From assembly GCA_019637645.1 (NCBI GenBank), contig JAHBVH010000113.1, positions 1 to 18,392 of the forward strand: 18,392 nucleotides of DNA, given 5' to 3'. This stretch comes from Caldilineaceae bacterium (GTDB lineage Bacteria; Chloroflexota; Anaerolineae; Caldilineales; Caldilineaceae). The position numbers and the translations under genes are program-made. Below the pieces are notes generated by a model. It worked only from the letters and a program-made list of their open reading frames with translations. It was not told the origin of the DNA and made no database searches. This document shows, one piece after another, positions 6,664 through 14,503 of the stretch (its first letter is position 1; every line of letters starts with the position of its first letter).

Positions 6664-9657
6664 ATGGCGACTGCCGAGCCAGCTACCCCATTGACTGCCG
6701 AACAATGGGCCCACCTGGAAACCTTGGATCAACCTGCCGCCCTAGCCTATGTAACCGCACAGGGCGCACTCCACCCGGTGACAGTCACCGCGTTGGCTAC
6801 GATGGCGCTTGCCCAAGCCGAGCATGCCCCCCCCCTGGCTGCCCACTGGCTTGCGCTGGCCGAAGCGCTCGAAGCCCAACTGGGCAATGCCCCGGCGCGC
6901 CTTGCCCAAATTGCCTATGCCCAAGCGCGCCTCCAACTGGTGCGGGGCGAGTTGACCGTGGCCGAGGCCATGCTTCGGCAAGCCCAGCTCGCGTGGCAGC
7001 GCGCCGGTGATGCCGATGGCTATAATCGCTCTTTGTTGGGGCTGACCCAGATCCTTGCCATGCAGGGGCGTTACCCCGAAGCCGAAGAGGCAGCTCGCCA
7101 CGCCATCGCCACCGCGACGAGCGAGCCCGCGGCTGATCAGCCGCTTCTTCCCCTCATGCGGCGGGTAGCGGCCCATCATAACCTAGCAACGCTGTTGCTC
7201 TATCAAGAACGCCATGCCGCCGCCCTGACCGAATATGAAGCGATTCGGCAACTCTTGGTGACTGCGCAAAGCACGGCCCAACGGGCGGAGGAAGCGGCCG
7301 AGCTGACCAGCAAACTCGCCCACAGCGATCTCAATCGGGCCACGGCCTTAACCTTTCTCGATCAACCTGGCGCGGCGGAAAGCGCCCTTCAACAAGCCAT
7401 TGCCCAATTTGCTCAACTCTCTGACGCGCTCAATGTCGGTCGTAGTCGCACGAATCTAGGCCGTCTCTACTTGCGGACAGGCCAATACGCAGCGGCGTTG
7501 GCGAGCTTTGAACAAGCCTTCCATGAGCTGCTAGGGCCCACCACGACCATTGCCACGCTGGCCATAGACGAGTTGCGCCTCGCCGATGAACTGTTGCTCG
7601 AATATGCCACGGCGTGTCTGATCATCAACCTGTTGCCCGAAGCCACCCAATTGTTGGCCCACTGTGAAACGCTCTTTCGCAGTGCCAACCAACCCTATGA
7701 ACTCGGCCAAACCCGCTACACCCAAGGTCTTATCGCCTTGCGTACCCAACAGTGGCAGGCCGCGGAAAGTACCTTGGATGAAGCCGCCACGCTCTTTGCC
7801 GCGCTGCAAAACTCATTCTGGCTGAATCGTACCCGCTTGGCCCAAGCCACCGCCGCCTATACACAGCAACAGCTCACCCAAGCGCGCACCCTGCTGGATC
7901 TCTTATTGGTCGAGACCACGCCCACGCCTGCCGCCTCGCTAGCCTGGGATCGGAGCGGCCAGATCGAGGCTCATTTGCTCTATACGCGGATCGAGCTGGC
8001 CCAAGGCGCGCTCGCCGATGCACGCCAGCGCGCTACGCTCATTGCGGCCTTGCTCAAAGGACCCGTGGCTGATGAGGATCATACCCACCTCTGGCCCCAC
8101 CTTGCCCAGCAACTGCAACACCTGCTGGGCAAGATTGCCCAGGCCACGGGCGATCATACAACGGCGCGGCACCATTTGCAGGCTGCATTGACCCAACTGG
8201 AAGCGCAACGGGCAACGCTGGTGGTAGAAGAGATGCGCAGCGCCTTTGTCGATGACAAAAGTGAGCTTTACGCTGATTTGGTTGAGACGATTTTTGCGAT
8301 GGCCCCCCAAGAGCCGGCCTCCGCTGATCCAGCGACCGTGGCCGAAGCCTTTGGGGTGATCGAGCAGGCCCGTTCGCGCGTCCTCTTAGAACGGCTCCTC
8401 ACGGCGCTCGAGGAACCCGCCGCCAGTGCCGTGGATGCCACCGACGCCCTCCGGATTCGGCAATTGCGCGACCAACTCCACTGGCTCTATAACCAACTCA
8501 TGGGCGAGAGTGGCAGCCGCCGGGTGGATGCGCAACTGAGCCAGCAACTTCAGCAGATCGAAGCCGCGCTCCAGCAAGTGGCTTGGCGGCAATCTCCGCT
8601 GTTGGCGCAAGCCCAAGCGGTGGACCTGCCCACCTTTCAACAGAGTCTGGCTCCCGATCAACAGGCGATTGTCTACGCGGCTCTCCACCAAGAGCTTTTG
8701 GCCTTTGTGGTTGATCGTACCAGCGTGCGCGTCTATCGCCAGCTAACAACGTTGGCGACCATCCAGGCGGCGACGACGGAATTGCGCTTTCAGCTTGGCC
8801 GGGTTGAATTGGGGCCAGCCTATCTCGCTCGCCATCAAGCGCGGCTCACCGAGCGGCTCCAGGCCGCGTTGCATCAGCTCTATCAACTGGTTTTGGCTCC
8901 CATGGCCGATGCGCTCTATGCCAAGCGCATTCTCTTTGTGCCCTTTGGCCCGCTCCATCGTCTGCCCTTGCATGCCTTATGGGATGGCACCCACTACTGG
9001 ATTGAACGGGCCGAATGCAGCTATGCCCCTAGTGCTAGCTTGGCTGTTCTGCGGCGGCAACCGACCCTGGCTGGCGCTCTAACGCGCTGGGCGGGCTTTG
9101 CCGTCCGCGATCCATCGATCCCTGCTGCCAGCGAAGAAGTGCTCCGGTCGGCGGCCTACTTTGCCCAAGCGGCCACCTATCTGGATGAGCAGGCCAATCG
9201 TACCAATTTGTGGCAGGCTGCGGCCCACCATGACATTTTGCACTTGGCTACCCATGCACTTTTTCGCCCAGATAACCCCTTCTTTTCGGCCCTCAAATTG
9301 GGCGATGGCTGGGTCGATGTGCGAGAACTCTATCAACTGCCGTTGGCCGCGCGTTTGGTGGTGCTCAGTGCCTGTGAAAGTGGGGTGGGCGAGCTGGCCG
9401 GTGGTGATGAATTGGTGGGGCTTGCCCGCGGCTTTTTGGGCGCAGGCACCTGCGAATTGATCGCGAGCCTGTGGAATGTCCATGATGCGAGTGCCGTGCA
9501 ACTGATGGAGCGTTTCTACCACCATCTGCGCGATCTGCGCCAACAGGATCTGCCGTCGCTGCGTCCCGCGGCTGCCCTGTGTGCCGCCCAACGCCAGGCG
9601 ATTCAGGAGCACCAACATCCCTATTATTGGGCCGCTTTCTTTGTGATCGGTGCGTAG
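6664..9657 (+). CDS. TPR-CHAT caspase-like protease
   Basis: A 997-residue soluble protein. Residues about 50-540 are tetratricopeptide-like helical repeats (for example ALASFEQAFHELL and AESTLDEAATLFAAL), followed by a helical stretch (about 595-660) and a C-terminal CHAT domain (about 680-997). The caspase-type dyad is present: His864 in HLATHA and Cys904 in SACESG, followed by GGDELVGLARGFLGAG and the family ending in PYYWAAFFVIG. It should therefore be a complete, active cysteine protease whose TPR part reads a partner or signal. An ATG abuts the stop of the anti-sigma gene, with GGAG (6651-6654) 9 nt upstream. With the sigma and anti-sigma genes this suggests a protease controlling sigma factor release, but the substrate is not shown by sequence. 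Some CHAT proteases are also used in bacterial self-killing defence, an alternative role. Confidence 0.92.
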   Translation: MATAEPATPLTAEQWAHLETLDQPAALAYVTAQGALHPVTVTALATMALAQAEHAPPLAAHWLALAEALEAQLGNAPARLAQIAYAQARLQLVRGELTVAEAMLRQAQLAWQRAGDADGYNRSLLGLTQILAMQGRYPEAEEAARHAIATATSEPAADQPLLPLMRRVAAHHNLATLLLYQERHAAALTEYEAIRQLLVTAQSTAQRAEEAAELTSKLAHSDLNRATALTFLDQPGAAESALQQAIAQFAQLSDALNVGRSRTNLGRLYLRTGQYAAALASFEQAFHELLGPTTTIATLAIDELRLADELLLEYATACLIINLLPEATQLLAHCETLFRSANQPYELGQTRYTQGLIALRTQQWQAAESTLDEAATLFAALQNSFWLNRTRLAQATAAYTQQQLTQARTLLDLLLVETTPTPAASLAWDRSGQIEAHLLYTRIELAQGALADARQRATLIAALLKGPVADEDHTHLWPHLAQQLQHLLGKIAQATGDHTTARHHLQAALTQLEAQRATLVVEEMRSAFVDDKSELYADLVETIFAMAPQEPASADPATVAEAFGVIEQARSRVLLERLLTALEEPAASAVDATDALRIRQLRDQLHWLYNQLMGESGSRRVDAQLSQQLQQIEAALQQVAWRQSPLLAQAQAVDLPTFQQSLAPDQQAIVYAALHQELLAFVVDRTSVRVYRQLTTLATIQAATTELRFQLGRVELGPAYLARHQARLTERLQAALHQLYQLVLAPMADALYAKRILFVPFGPLHRLPLHALWDGTHYWIERAECSYAPSASLAVLRRQPTLAGALTRWAGFAVRDPSIPAASEEVLRSAAYFAQAATYLDEQANRTNLWQAAAHHDILHLATHALFRPDNPFFSALKLGDGWVDVRELYQLPLAARLVVLSACESGVGELAGGDELVGLARGFLGAGTCELIASLWNVHDASAVQLMERFYHHLRDLRQQDLPSLRPAAALCAAQRQAIQEHQHPYYWAAFFVIGA

Positions 9658-9783
9658 TGGAGCTGAAACCTTAAATTCGGTCATCGCGTTAGTCGGGTCA
9701 CGGACTCGGTAGAAGCCTTTTACCAGTTTATTTCTCAATCTCCATCACGCGTGCTGTCTGGAATGTTGGTGCCGTTGACAGGG

Positions 9784-9843
9784 GTTACGGCCAGAGATCT
9801 GACAGGTTTGGAAAACCTGTCAGGTCTTGCCCAAGTGCGTAAC
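9784..9843. repeat. palindromic intergenic repeat, copy 1
   Basis: An 11-bp perfect hairpin CTGACAGGTTT (9799-9809), loop GGA, AAACCTGTCAG (9813-9823) is framed by GTTACG (9784-9789) and CGTAAC (9838-9843). The sequence CCAAGTGCGTAAC after the hairpin is identical to that in copy 2 at 11818-11830. Compared with copy 2 it lacks about 16 nt between the left terminal repeat and the hairpin. It lies between the CHAT and subtilase genes and could also act as a terminator or processing site, although no T tract follows. Confidence 0.75.
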
Positions 9844-9866
9844 GCCTATTTGTATTGGAGTAGAAG

Positions 9867-11630
9867 ATGAATATTCAACCACTAGTCACACAAGCAACCC
9901 CTTGCCCCCAACGCCTAGCTACCCTGGTGAGTACGCTGCTGCTGACGTTGCTGCTTTTGCTCAGCTTCCAGATGACTGTCCAGGGCGCGCCCTCGTTGGG
10001 CGCGCTTGATGATGACGATGATGATATTGAGATCGAGGGGCGTGTCACCCAAGCCCCGGCTCATCCCGCTGGTTATGGTCTTTGGTTGGTTCTCACCCCG
10101 GATCAGGTCACCTATCGTGTGATAGTAGATGAGGAAACCGAATGGGAGGAAGGCATTGCCGTGGTCGGCCAGTGGGTTAGTGTCGAAGGTGAACTCACTG
10201 CCCCGCTGGAAATCCTGGCCGAGGAGATCAAGCGAGAAGAAGATGAGATTGAGGGCTTTCTCCTTTCTGTGCCAGCGACGCTTGATGGGGTGGGCGATTG
10301 GGTGATCCAAAGTGACAGCACACAGACCTACACGATCCGCGTCGTAAGCTCAACCTTGCTCGAAGATGGGGTTCTCTCCCCAGGTGTGTGGGTCGAAGCC
10401 GATGGCTGGTGGCAGCCTGATGGCACCTTTCTGGCCACAGAACTCTGGTTGGATGACTTTGAAACGAATCAAGTGGTCGTGCGCCTGGCAACGGGGGTGC
10501 TTTCGACAACGATTGCCAGCCAATATGGCTTGACACCACTCCAAACCTTGCTAGCTTCGGGCAATATTCACCTCTTTCAGACCGCTGATGATCAAGAGGA
10601 GACCATTGTGGCCGAGCTAAGTGCTAACGCTACCCAAGTGATCTGGGCCGAATTGAACTATGTGGGTGGCATCCCCGAAGGCGACGGCTATAAAACCTGG
10701 CATTGGGGTGGGGATGATCCAACCGGCTACATCAACCAAAACGCCTTTGCACAAATCAACCTGACGGGCACCACCACCGCTACCACGACCTTTCAGGGCC
10801 AGGGCATCACCATCGCCGTGCTCGATACTGGCGTTGATCTCGATCATCCAGTCTTGGCCGCGCGCCTCTTGCCGGGTTGGGACATTATCAGTGATGATGC
10901 CCTGCCCGATGACGAAGGCTTTGGCTTGGGCTGGGGGCATGGCACCCATGTCACGGGCATCCTCGCCCAAGTTGCACCACAGAGCCAGATCCTGCCCGTG
11001 CGTGTGCTGGATAGCAATGGGCGTGGGAACACCTTTACCTTGGCCTATGCCATTGAATGGGCCGTGAAACAGGGCGCAGATGTGATCAACCTCAGTCTCG
11101 GCACCCCTTTTGATTCCTTTATCTTGCGCGATACCATTCAACAAGCCACCGCTCAAGGCGTCATTGTGGTAGCGGCGGCTGGCAATATGAACACCGATCA
11201 GCCCCAATTTCCTGCCAGCTATCCTGCCGTGATCGCGGTAACGGCGGTCGATGGCAACAACCAAAAGGCCGCCTTTGCCAACTATGGCGCTGGTTGGGTT
11301 GATCTCGCCGCGCCCGGTGTCGGCATTATCTCGACCATGGTGGGGCCATTGGGGAGTGGCTATGCCACCTGGAGTGGCACCTCTATGTCCGCCCCCTTTG
11401 TCAGTGGCACGGCGGCGCGCATTCGCCAAGCCCTCCCCGCTGCCACCGCGCCGCTGGTTGAACGCTATCTGCGGAGCCATACCCAATCGCTCGATAGTGT
11501 CAACCCCGCCTATGCGGGCCAATTAGGGGGGCTGCTCAACGTGAGCGCCGTCCTCACCGACGCCCCCGTCGATAGCCAAACCCCATTCGAGTCCGCCAAC
11601 CAACTCTACTTGCCCCTGATCCGCCAATAG
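9867..11630 (+). CDS. secreted subtilisin-like serine protease (S8) with N-terminal beta repeats
   Basis: A 587-residue protein with a signal peptide (hydrophobic core about 17-36, likely cut near Ala41), then an aspartate run (DDDDDD, about 49-54). Two repeated beta modules follow at about 55-125 and 128-197, of the DUF5666-like pattern (IEGRV, then WVSVEGEL; IEGFL, then WVEADGWW). The peptidase S8 domain spans about 310-555 with the triad Asp320 (VLDTGVD), His358 (GHGTHV) and Ser506 (GTSMSAP), and oxyanion Asn440 (AAAGN). All catalytic residues are intact. The C terminus ends in LYLPLIRQ, a tail common on secreted Chloroflexota proteins, perhaps a sorting signal. GGAG (9857-9860) lies 6 nt before the ATG. 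It follows the CHAT gene on the same strand after 209 bp with a repeat in between, so shared transcription is uncertain. Confidence 0.93.
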   Translation: MNIQPLVTQATPCPQRLATLVSTLLLTLLLLLSFQMTVQGAPSLGALDDDDDDIEIEGRVTQAPAHPAGYGLWLVLTPDQVTYRVIVDEETEWEEGIAVVGQWVSVEGELTAPLEILAEEIKREEDEIEGFLLSVPATLDGVGDWVIQSDSTQTYTIRVVSSTLLEDGVLSPGVWVEADGWWQPDGTFLATELWLDDFETNQVVVRLATGVLSTTIASQYGLTPLQTLLASGNIHLFQTADDQEETIVAELSANATQVIWAELNYVGGIPEGDGYKTWHWGGDDPTGYINQNAFAQINLTGTTTATTTFQGQGITIAVLDTGVDLDHPVLAARLLPGWDIISDDALPDDEGFGLGWGHGTHVTGILAQVAPQSQILPVRVLDSNGRGNTFTLAYAIEWAVKQGADVINLSLGTPFDSFILRDTIQQATAQGVIVVAAAGNMNTDQPQFPASYPAVIAVTAVDGNNQKAAFANYGAGWVDLAAPGVGIISTMVGPLGSGYATWSGTSMSAPFVSGTAARIRQALPAATAPLVERYLRSHTQSLDSVNPAYAGQLGGLLNVSAVLTDAPVDSQTPFESANQLYLPLIRQ

Positions 11631-11654
11631 CCTCTCGGTAACTGCGGGAAAATA

Positions 11655-11702
11655 GGACGCGGAAGGACGCGGATTTTTATGAATCCGCGTCCTTCCGCGT
11701 CT
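11655..11702. repeat. 20-bp palindrome of GCGGAT type, possible terminator
   Basis: A perfect 20-bp inverted repeat (11656-11675 and 11682-11701) with a 6-nt loop begins 25 nt after the subtilase stop. Each arm itself contains the near-repeat GACGCGGA twice, and a further ATCCGCGTCC follows at 11704-11713. The three GCGGAT units at 2369-2396 look like a decayed relative. It may end the subtilase transcript and may be an extragenic palindromic repeat common in this genome. Confidence 0.7.
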
Positions 11703-11751
11703 ATCCGCGTCCGTTATCTGCCTGCGCTACTGCCAACCAATTTTAACAAAA

Positions 11752-11836
11752 TTAGAAGTTACGCAGTTGATCGGCGTGACCAGAGCTGACAGGTTTGGAA
11801 AACCTGTCAGCTCTGGTCCAAGTGCGTAACTTCTAA
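11752..11836. repeat. palindromic intergenic repeat, copy 2 (MITE-like)
   Basis: An 85-bp element with 14-bp perfect terminal inverted repeats (TTAGAAGTTACGCA at 11752-11765, its complement at 11823-11836). Inside is a perfect 19-bp hairpin (11778-11796 and 11800-11818) with a GGA loop. The core CTGACAGGTTTGGAAAACC and the right flank CCAAGTGCGTAAC are shared with copy 1 at 9784-9843. Terminal repeats, small size and no coding capacity suggest a non-autonomous mobile palindrome of MITE or REP type; no clear target-site duplication is visible. Confidence 0.75.
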
Positions 11837-11926
11837 AAATAATAAATTCATGTATTTTCCTGCCGCGTTGCGCGCTCCTCTAAAGAGAGGCTGCTGAATT
11901 AACAGCCCGTTAATAATCCAGGCTTG

Positions 11927-11971
11927 GTCAGCAAGGTAATTGTCGGGAAAGTCTACTTCCCCGTTGCTGAC
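11927..11971 (+). promoter_or_regulatory. structured leader before the glycosyltransferase operon
   Basis: Outer arms GTCAGCAA (11927-11934) and TTGCTGAC (11964-11971) pair perfectly over 8 bp, and within them GGGAA (11945-11949) pairs with TTCCC (11957-11961). The structure ends 33 nt before the first glycosyltransferase start. The rest of the 11837-12003 gap shows only a short hairpin CCTCT/AGAGG (11878-11891). It matches no riboswitch class known to me and could be a leader hairpin or an operator. Confidence 0.35.
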
Positions 11972-12003
11972 ACCGGATTACCAGTAGATAAGGATTACCA
12001 TTT

Positions 12004-13314
12004 ATGTATCTACACCGCACGCCAAATCAATTGCGCATTGCGCTCTATTCTCATGATACCCAAGGGCTCGGCCATATTCGGCGCAATGTGGCTATCGCCG
12101 AAGCGCTTGCGGCTGGCCTCGACCAGCCCGCCATTTTGCTCATTTCGGGCGCGCAAGTGGCAGGAGCCTTTGATCTGCCGCCAGGTACGGACTGCCTCAC
12201 CGTGCCAGCGCTGGGCAAAACGCCGACAGGCCAATATCACGCGCGGTCGTTGGGCGTTTCGCTCAATCGCTTAGTGGAACTGCGGGCGACCATGATCCAA
12301 GCGGCCTTGACCGCCTTCGACCCGGATGTCTTGATTGTGGATAAAGTGCCGCAAGGTGCATTGGACGAACTGCTGCCCGCGCTCCAAGTCTTAAAGGCAA
12401 CCGGTAAGACCCGTTGCATCCTGGGCCTGCGCGATATTTTGGATGATCCGGTAACGACCCGCCACGAATGGGTCAAAAGTAACAGCGACCACCTCATCCG
12501 CACCTATTATGATGCGCTGTGGGTCTATGGCGATCCCACCGTCTACGATGCCGTAACCGAATACGACTGGGCTCCTGATATTGCCGCCAAAGTCGCCTAT
12601 ACCGGCTATCTCAATCGCTTGCAAACCCGCACCGAGCCCCTGGATCGCAACCCCACTCTCCTGGACGCCTTGCAGGTTCATGATCGGCGCTTGGTTCTCT
12701 GCGCCGTGGGGGGCGGCCAGGATGGCTATCCCGTTGCCCATGCCTTTGCCCAAACGCCCTTGCCCGCAGATACCGTTGGCGTCTTATTAACCGGGCCTTA
12801 TATGCCCGCCGCGCAACGGGCCGAATTACAAGCGCTAGCCCAGCAACAGGCTAATCTGCACTTGATCAATTTCACCACTGATCCCGCACCCCTCTATCAA
12901 CGGGCCGACGCCGTGATCGCGATGGGGGGCTACAACACCACCTGTGAAATTTTGGCTGCCCAGAAGCACGCCCTGTTGGTGCCGCGCGTCACGCCCCGCT
13001 TGGAACAGTGGATTCGGGCCCAACGACTGCATGAACTGGGTGTGCTCGATATCGTTCACCCCGATCATCTTTCCCCCGCGCGGATCGCCCACTGGCTCCA
13101 CCAACGCCCGCGGCCCTTGGCTAGCCGTTGCCCCATCGATCTTGATGGCCTGACCCGGCTGCCCCACTTGTTGACCAATCTCGTCACCGATGCCCCCCGC
13201 CCTGCCCAACCGACCTATCCTACGCTTCACCCGATGATGGAGAATCACTATGGTAACCACAACCGCACCACACCGCGTCGCGTACCTGCTCAAAATGTAC
13301 CCGCGCTTCTCTGA
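12004..13314 (+). CDS. GT28/MurG-like glycosyltransferase (COG4671 type)
   Basis: A 436-residue soluble GT-B glycosyltransferase. The N-terminal lobe has the SHDTQGLGHIRRN motif (16-28), whose G-x-GH loop is typical of MurG/GT28-like predicted glycosyltransferases. The C-terminal lobe has DAVIAMGGYNTTCEIL (302-317), the nucleotide-sugar-binding turn of this family. There is no signal peptide, so it acts in the cytoplasm or on the inner membrane face. TAAGGA (11989-11994) lies 9 nt before the ATG. Its last 65 nt overlap the next gene in another frame, and its C-terminal tail (about 405-436) looks unstructured, so the stop may have been displaced by a frame change. It opens a run of glycosyltransferase and export genes. 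The donor sugar and acceptor cannot be read from the sequence. Confidence 0.85.
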   Translation: MYLHRTPNQLRIALYSHDTQGLGHIRRNVAIAEALAAGLDQPAILLISGAQVAGAFDLPPGTDCLTVPALGKTPTGQYHARSLGVSLNRLVELRATMIQAALTAFDPDVLIVDKVPQGALDELLPALQVLKATGKTRCILGLRDILDDPVTTRHEWVKSNSDHLIRTYYDALWVYGDPTVYDAVTEYDWAPDIAAKVAYTGYLNRLQTRTEPLDRNPTLLDALQVHDRRLVLCAVGGGQDGYPVAHAFAQTPLPADTVGVLLTGPYMPAAQRAELQALAQQQANLHLINFTTDPAPLYQRADAVIAMGGYNTTCEILAAQKHALLVPRVTPRLEQWIRAQRLHELGVLDIVHPDHLSPARIAHWLHQRPRPLASRCPIDLDGLTRLPHLLTNLVTDAPRPAQPTYPTLHPMMENHYGNHNRTTPRRVPAQNVPALL

Positions 13315-14503
13315 GACCTTTATTGTCAACGAGATCCTAGCCCACGAAGCGGCTGGCTTGGCCGTGGAAATCTTCTCGCTGCGCGCCCCGACTGATGGGC
13401 GTTTTCATGCCGATTATGCCCGCGTGCAAGCACCGGTCACCTATCTCCACGCGGGCTTGCCCAAAGTGACGGAGTTCTGGCAGCAGATCCAGCAGACGGC
13501 CAAACGCTTCCCCGCGCTTTGGGATCTCCTGCGCGATGAGCCCACGCTGGGGGTAGATGATCTCTACCAAGCACTGCTCTTGGCCCCATTGGTCGTCGAT
13601 CGGCAGATTACCCTGCTCCATGCCCACTTTGGCTCCGTGGCGACGACGGTGGCCCGTTTGGTCAGCCGTTTGACGGGGATTCCCTATACCTTTACCGCCC
13701 ACGCCAAAGATATTTTTCACGAAGCGGTAGACCGGGCCGATCTCCATGCCAAATTACAAGACGCAGGCGCGGTGATCACCGTGAGCGAATACAATGTCAG
13801 CTACTTGCAGGATCTCTATGGTCATGCTGCTGCACGAGTCCAACGCATCTACAATGGCCTGGATCTGACCAAATTCCGCTACGCCACCCCCCTGGACCGG
13901 CCACGCCAGATTGTGGGCGTGGGCCGGCTGATCGAAAAGAAGGGCTTTGGCGACCTGATCGATGCCTGCGCGCTCCTGCGCGACCGCGGTGTTGACTTCA
14001 CCTGCGCGATCATCGGTGAAGGGTCCGACCGCAAGGCGCTCCACGCGCGCATTGACCAGCACAACCTGAGCGACCTCGTTCGTCTCCTCGGCCCCCGGCC
14101 CCAAGCCGCGGTGATCGAGCATGTCCAAGGCGCGGCGGTCTTTGCCGCTCCCTGTGTCATCGGTGGCGATGGCAACCGCGATGGCCTGCCCACGGTTTTG
14201 TTAGAAGCCATGGCGCTGGGCACGCCCTGTATCGCGACGGATGTCACGGGGATTCCCGAACTCTTGCAGCCCACCGCTGGGGAAGAGACCGGCCTGCTGA
14301 TCCCCCAACATGATCCGGCAGCCCTGGCCGCGGCGCTGCAAGCCTTGCTCGATTCGCCCCGCCTCCGCGTCCAGCTTGCCGAACGGGCTCGCCAGCAGAT
14401 CGAGACGCACTTTGATATTCAGAAGAATACAGCTCACATTCGCAAGCTCTATGCCAACCTAAGCCCCCAGTTGGCCGAACAGCAAGCCTGGGAGGTGGCC
14501 TAA
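13250..14503 (+). CDS. GT4 family glycosyltransferase
   Basis: A 417-residue GT-B protein. The start region LLKMYPRFSETFIVNEILAH resembles the colanic-acid/exopolysaccharide GT4 branch, followed by LLHAHFG (about 123-129) and FTAHAKDIF. The C-terminal lobe has VGRLIEKKGF and the donor-binding segment DGNRDGLPTVLLEAMALGTP with Glu319 and Asp311 in the E/D-x7-E positions. It should transfer a sugar from a nucleotide donor with retention. GGAGA (13239-13243) lies 6 nt before the ATG at 13250, so this start is preferred even though it overlaps the upstream gene by 65 nt; an internal ATG at 13295 would remove conserved residues. The stop overlaps the next start as TAATG, which shows tight coupling. 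It probably builds the same glycan as its neighbours. Confidence 0.9.
   Translation: MVTTTAPHRVAYLLKMYPRFSETFIVNEILAHEAAGLAVEIFSLRAPTDGRFHADYARVQAPVTYLHAGLPKVTEFWQQIQQTAKRFPALWDLLRDEPTLGVDDLYQALLLAPLVVDRQITLLHAHFGSVATTVARLVSRLTGIPYTFTAHAKDIFHEAVDRADLHAKLQDAGAVITVSEYNVSYLQDLYGHAAARVQRIYNGLDLTKFRYATPLDRPRQIVGVGRLIEKKGFGDLIDACALLRDRGVDFTCAIIGEGSDRKALHARIDQHNLSDLVRLLGPRPQAAVIEHVQGAAVFAAPCVIGGDGNRDGLPTVLLEAMALGTPCIATDVTGIPELLQPTAGEETGLLIPQHDPAALAAALQALLDSPRLRVQLAERARQQIETHFDIQKNTAHIRKLYANLSPQLAEQQAWEVA

Noticed and set aside
9079..9738. 219-residue minus-strand ORF
   Set aside because: It is antisense to the conserved CHAT catalytic region, whose sequence motifs fully explain the DNA; the long antisense frame follows from codon bias.
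9775..9803. TTGACA at 9775-9780 as a subtilase promoter
   Set aside because: No acceptable -10 box lies 16-18 nt downstream, where the palindromic repeat begins.
10617..11522. 301-residue minus-strand ORF
   Set aside because: It is antisense to the subtilase domain with its intact catalytic triad and shows no domain of its own.
9784..11836. CRISPR array, considered because a CHAT/sigma unit recalls type III-E systems
   Set aside because: The repeats are palindromic, only two complete copies, and separated by a whole gene rather than by 30-40 bp spacers; no cas genes are present.
11924..12274. 116-residue plus-strand ORF overlapping the first glycosyltransferase start
   Set aside because: It is out of frame with the glycosyltransferase, whose G-x-GH motif and ribosome site define the real frame.
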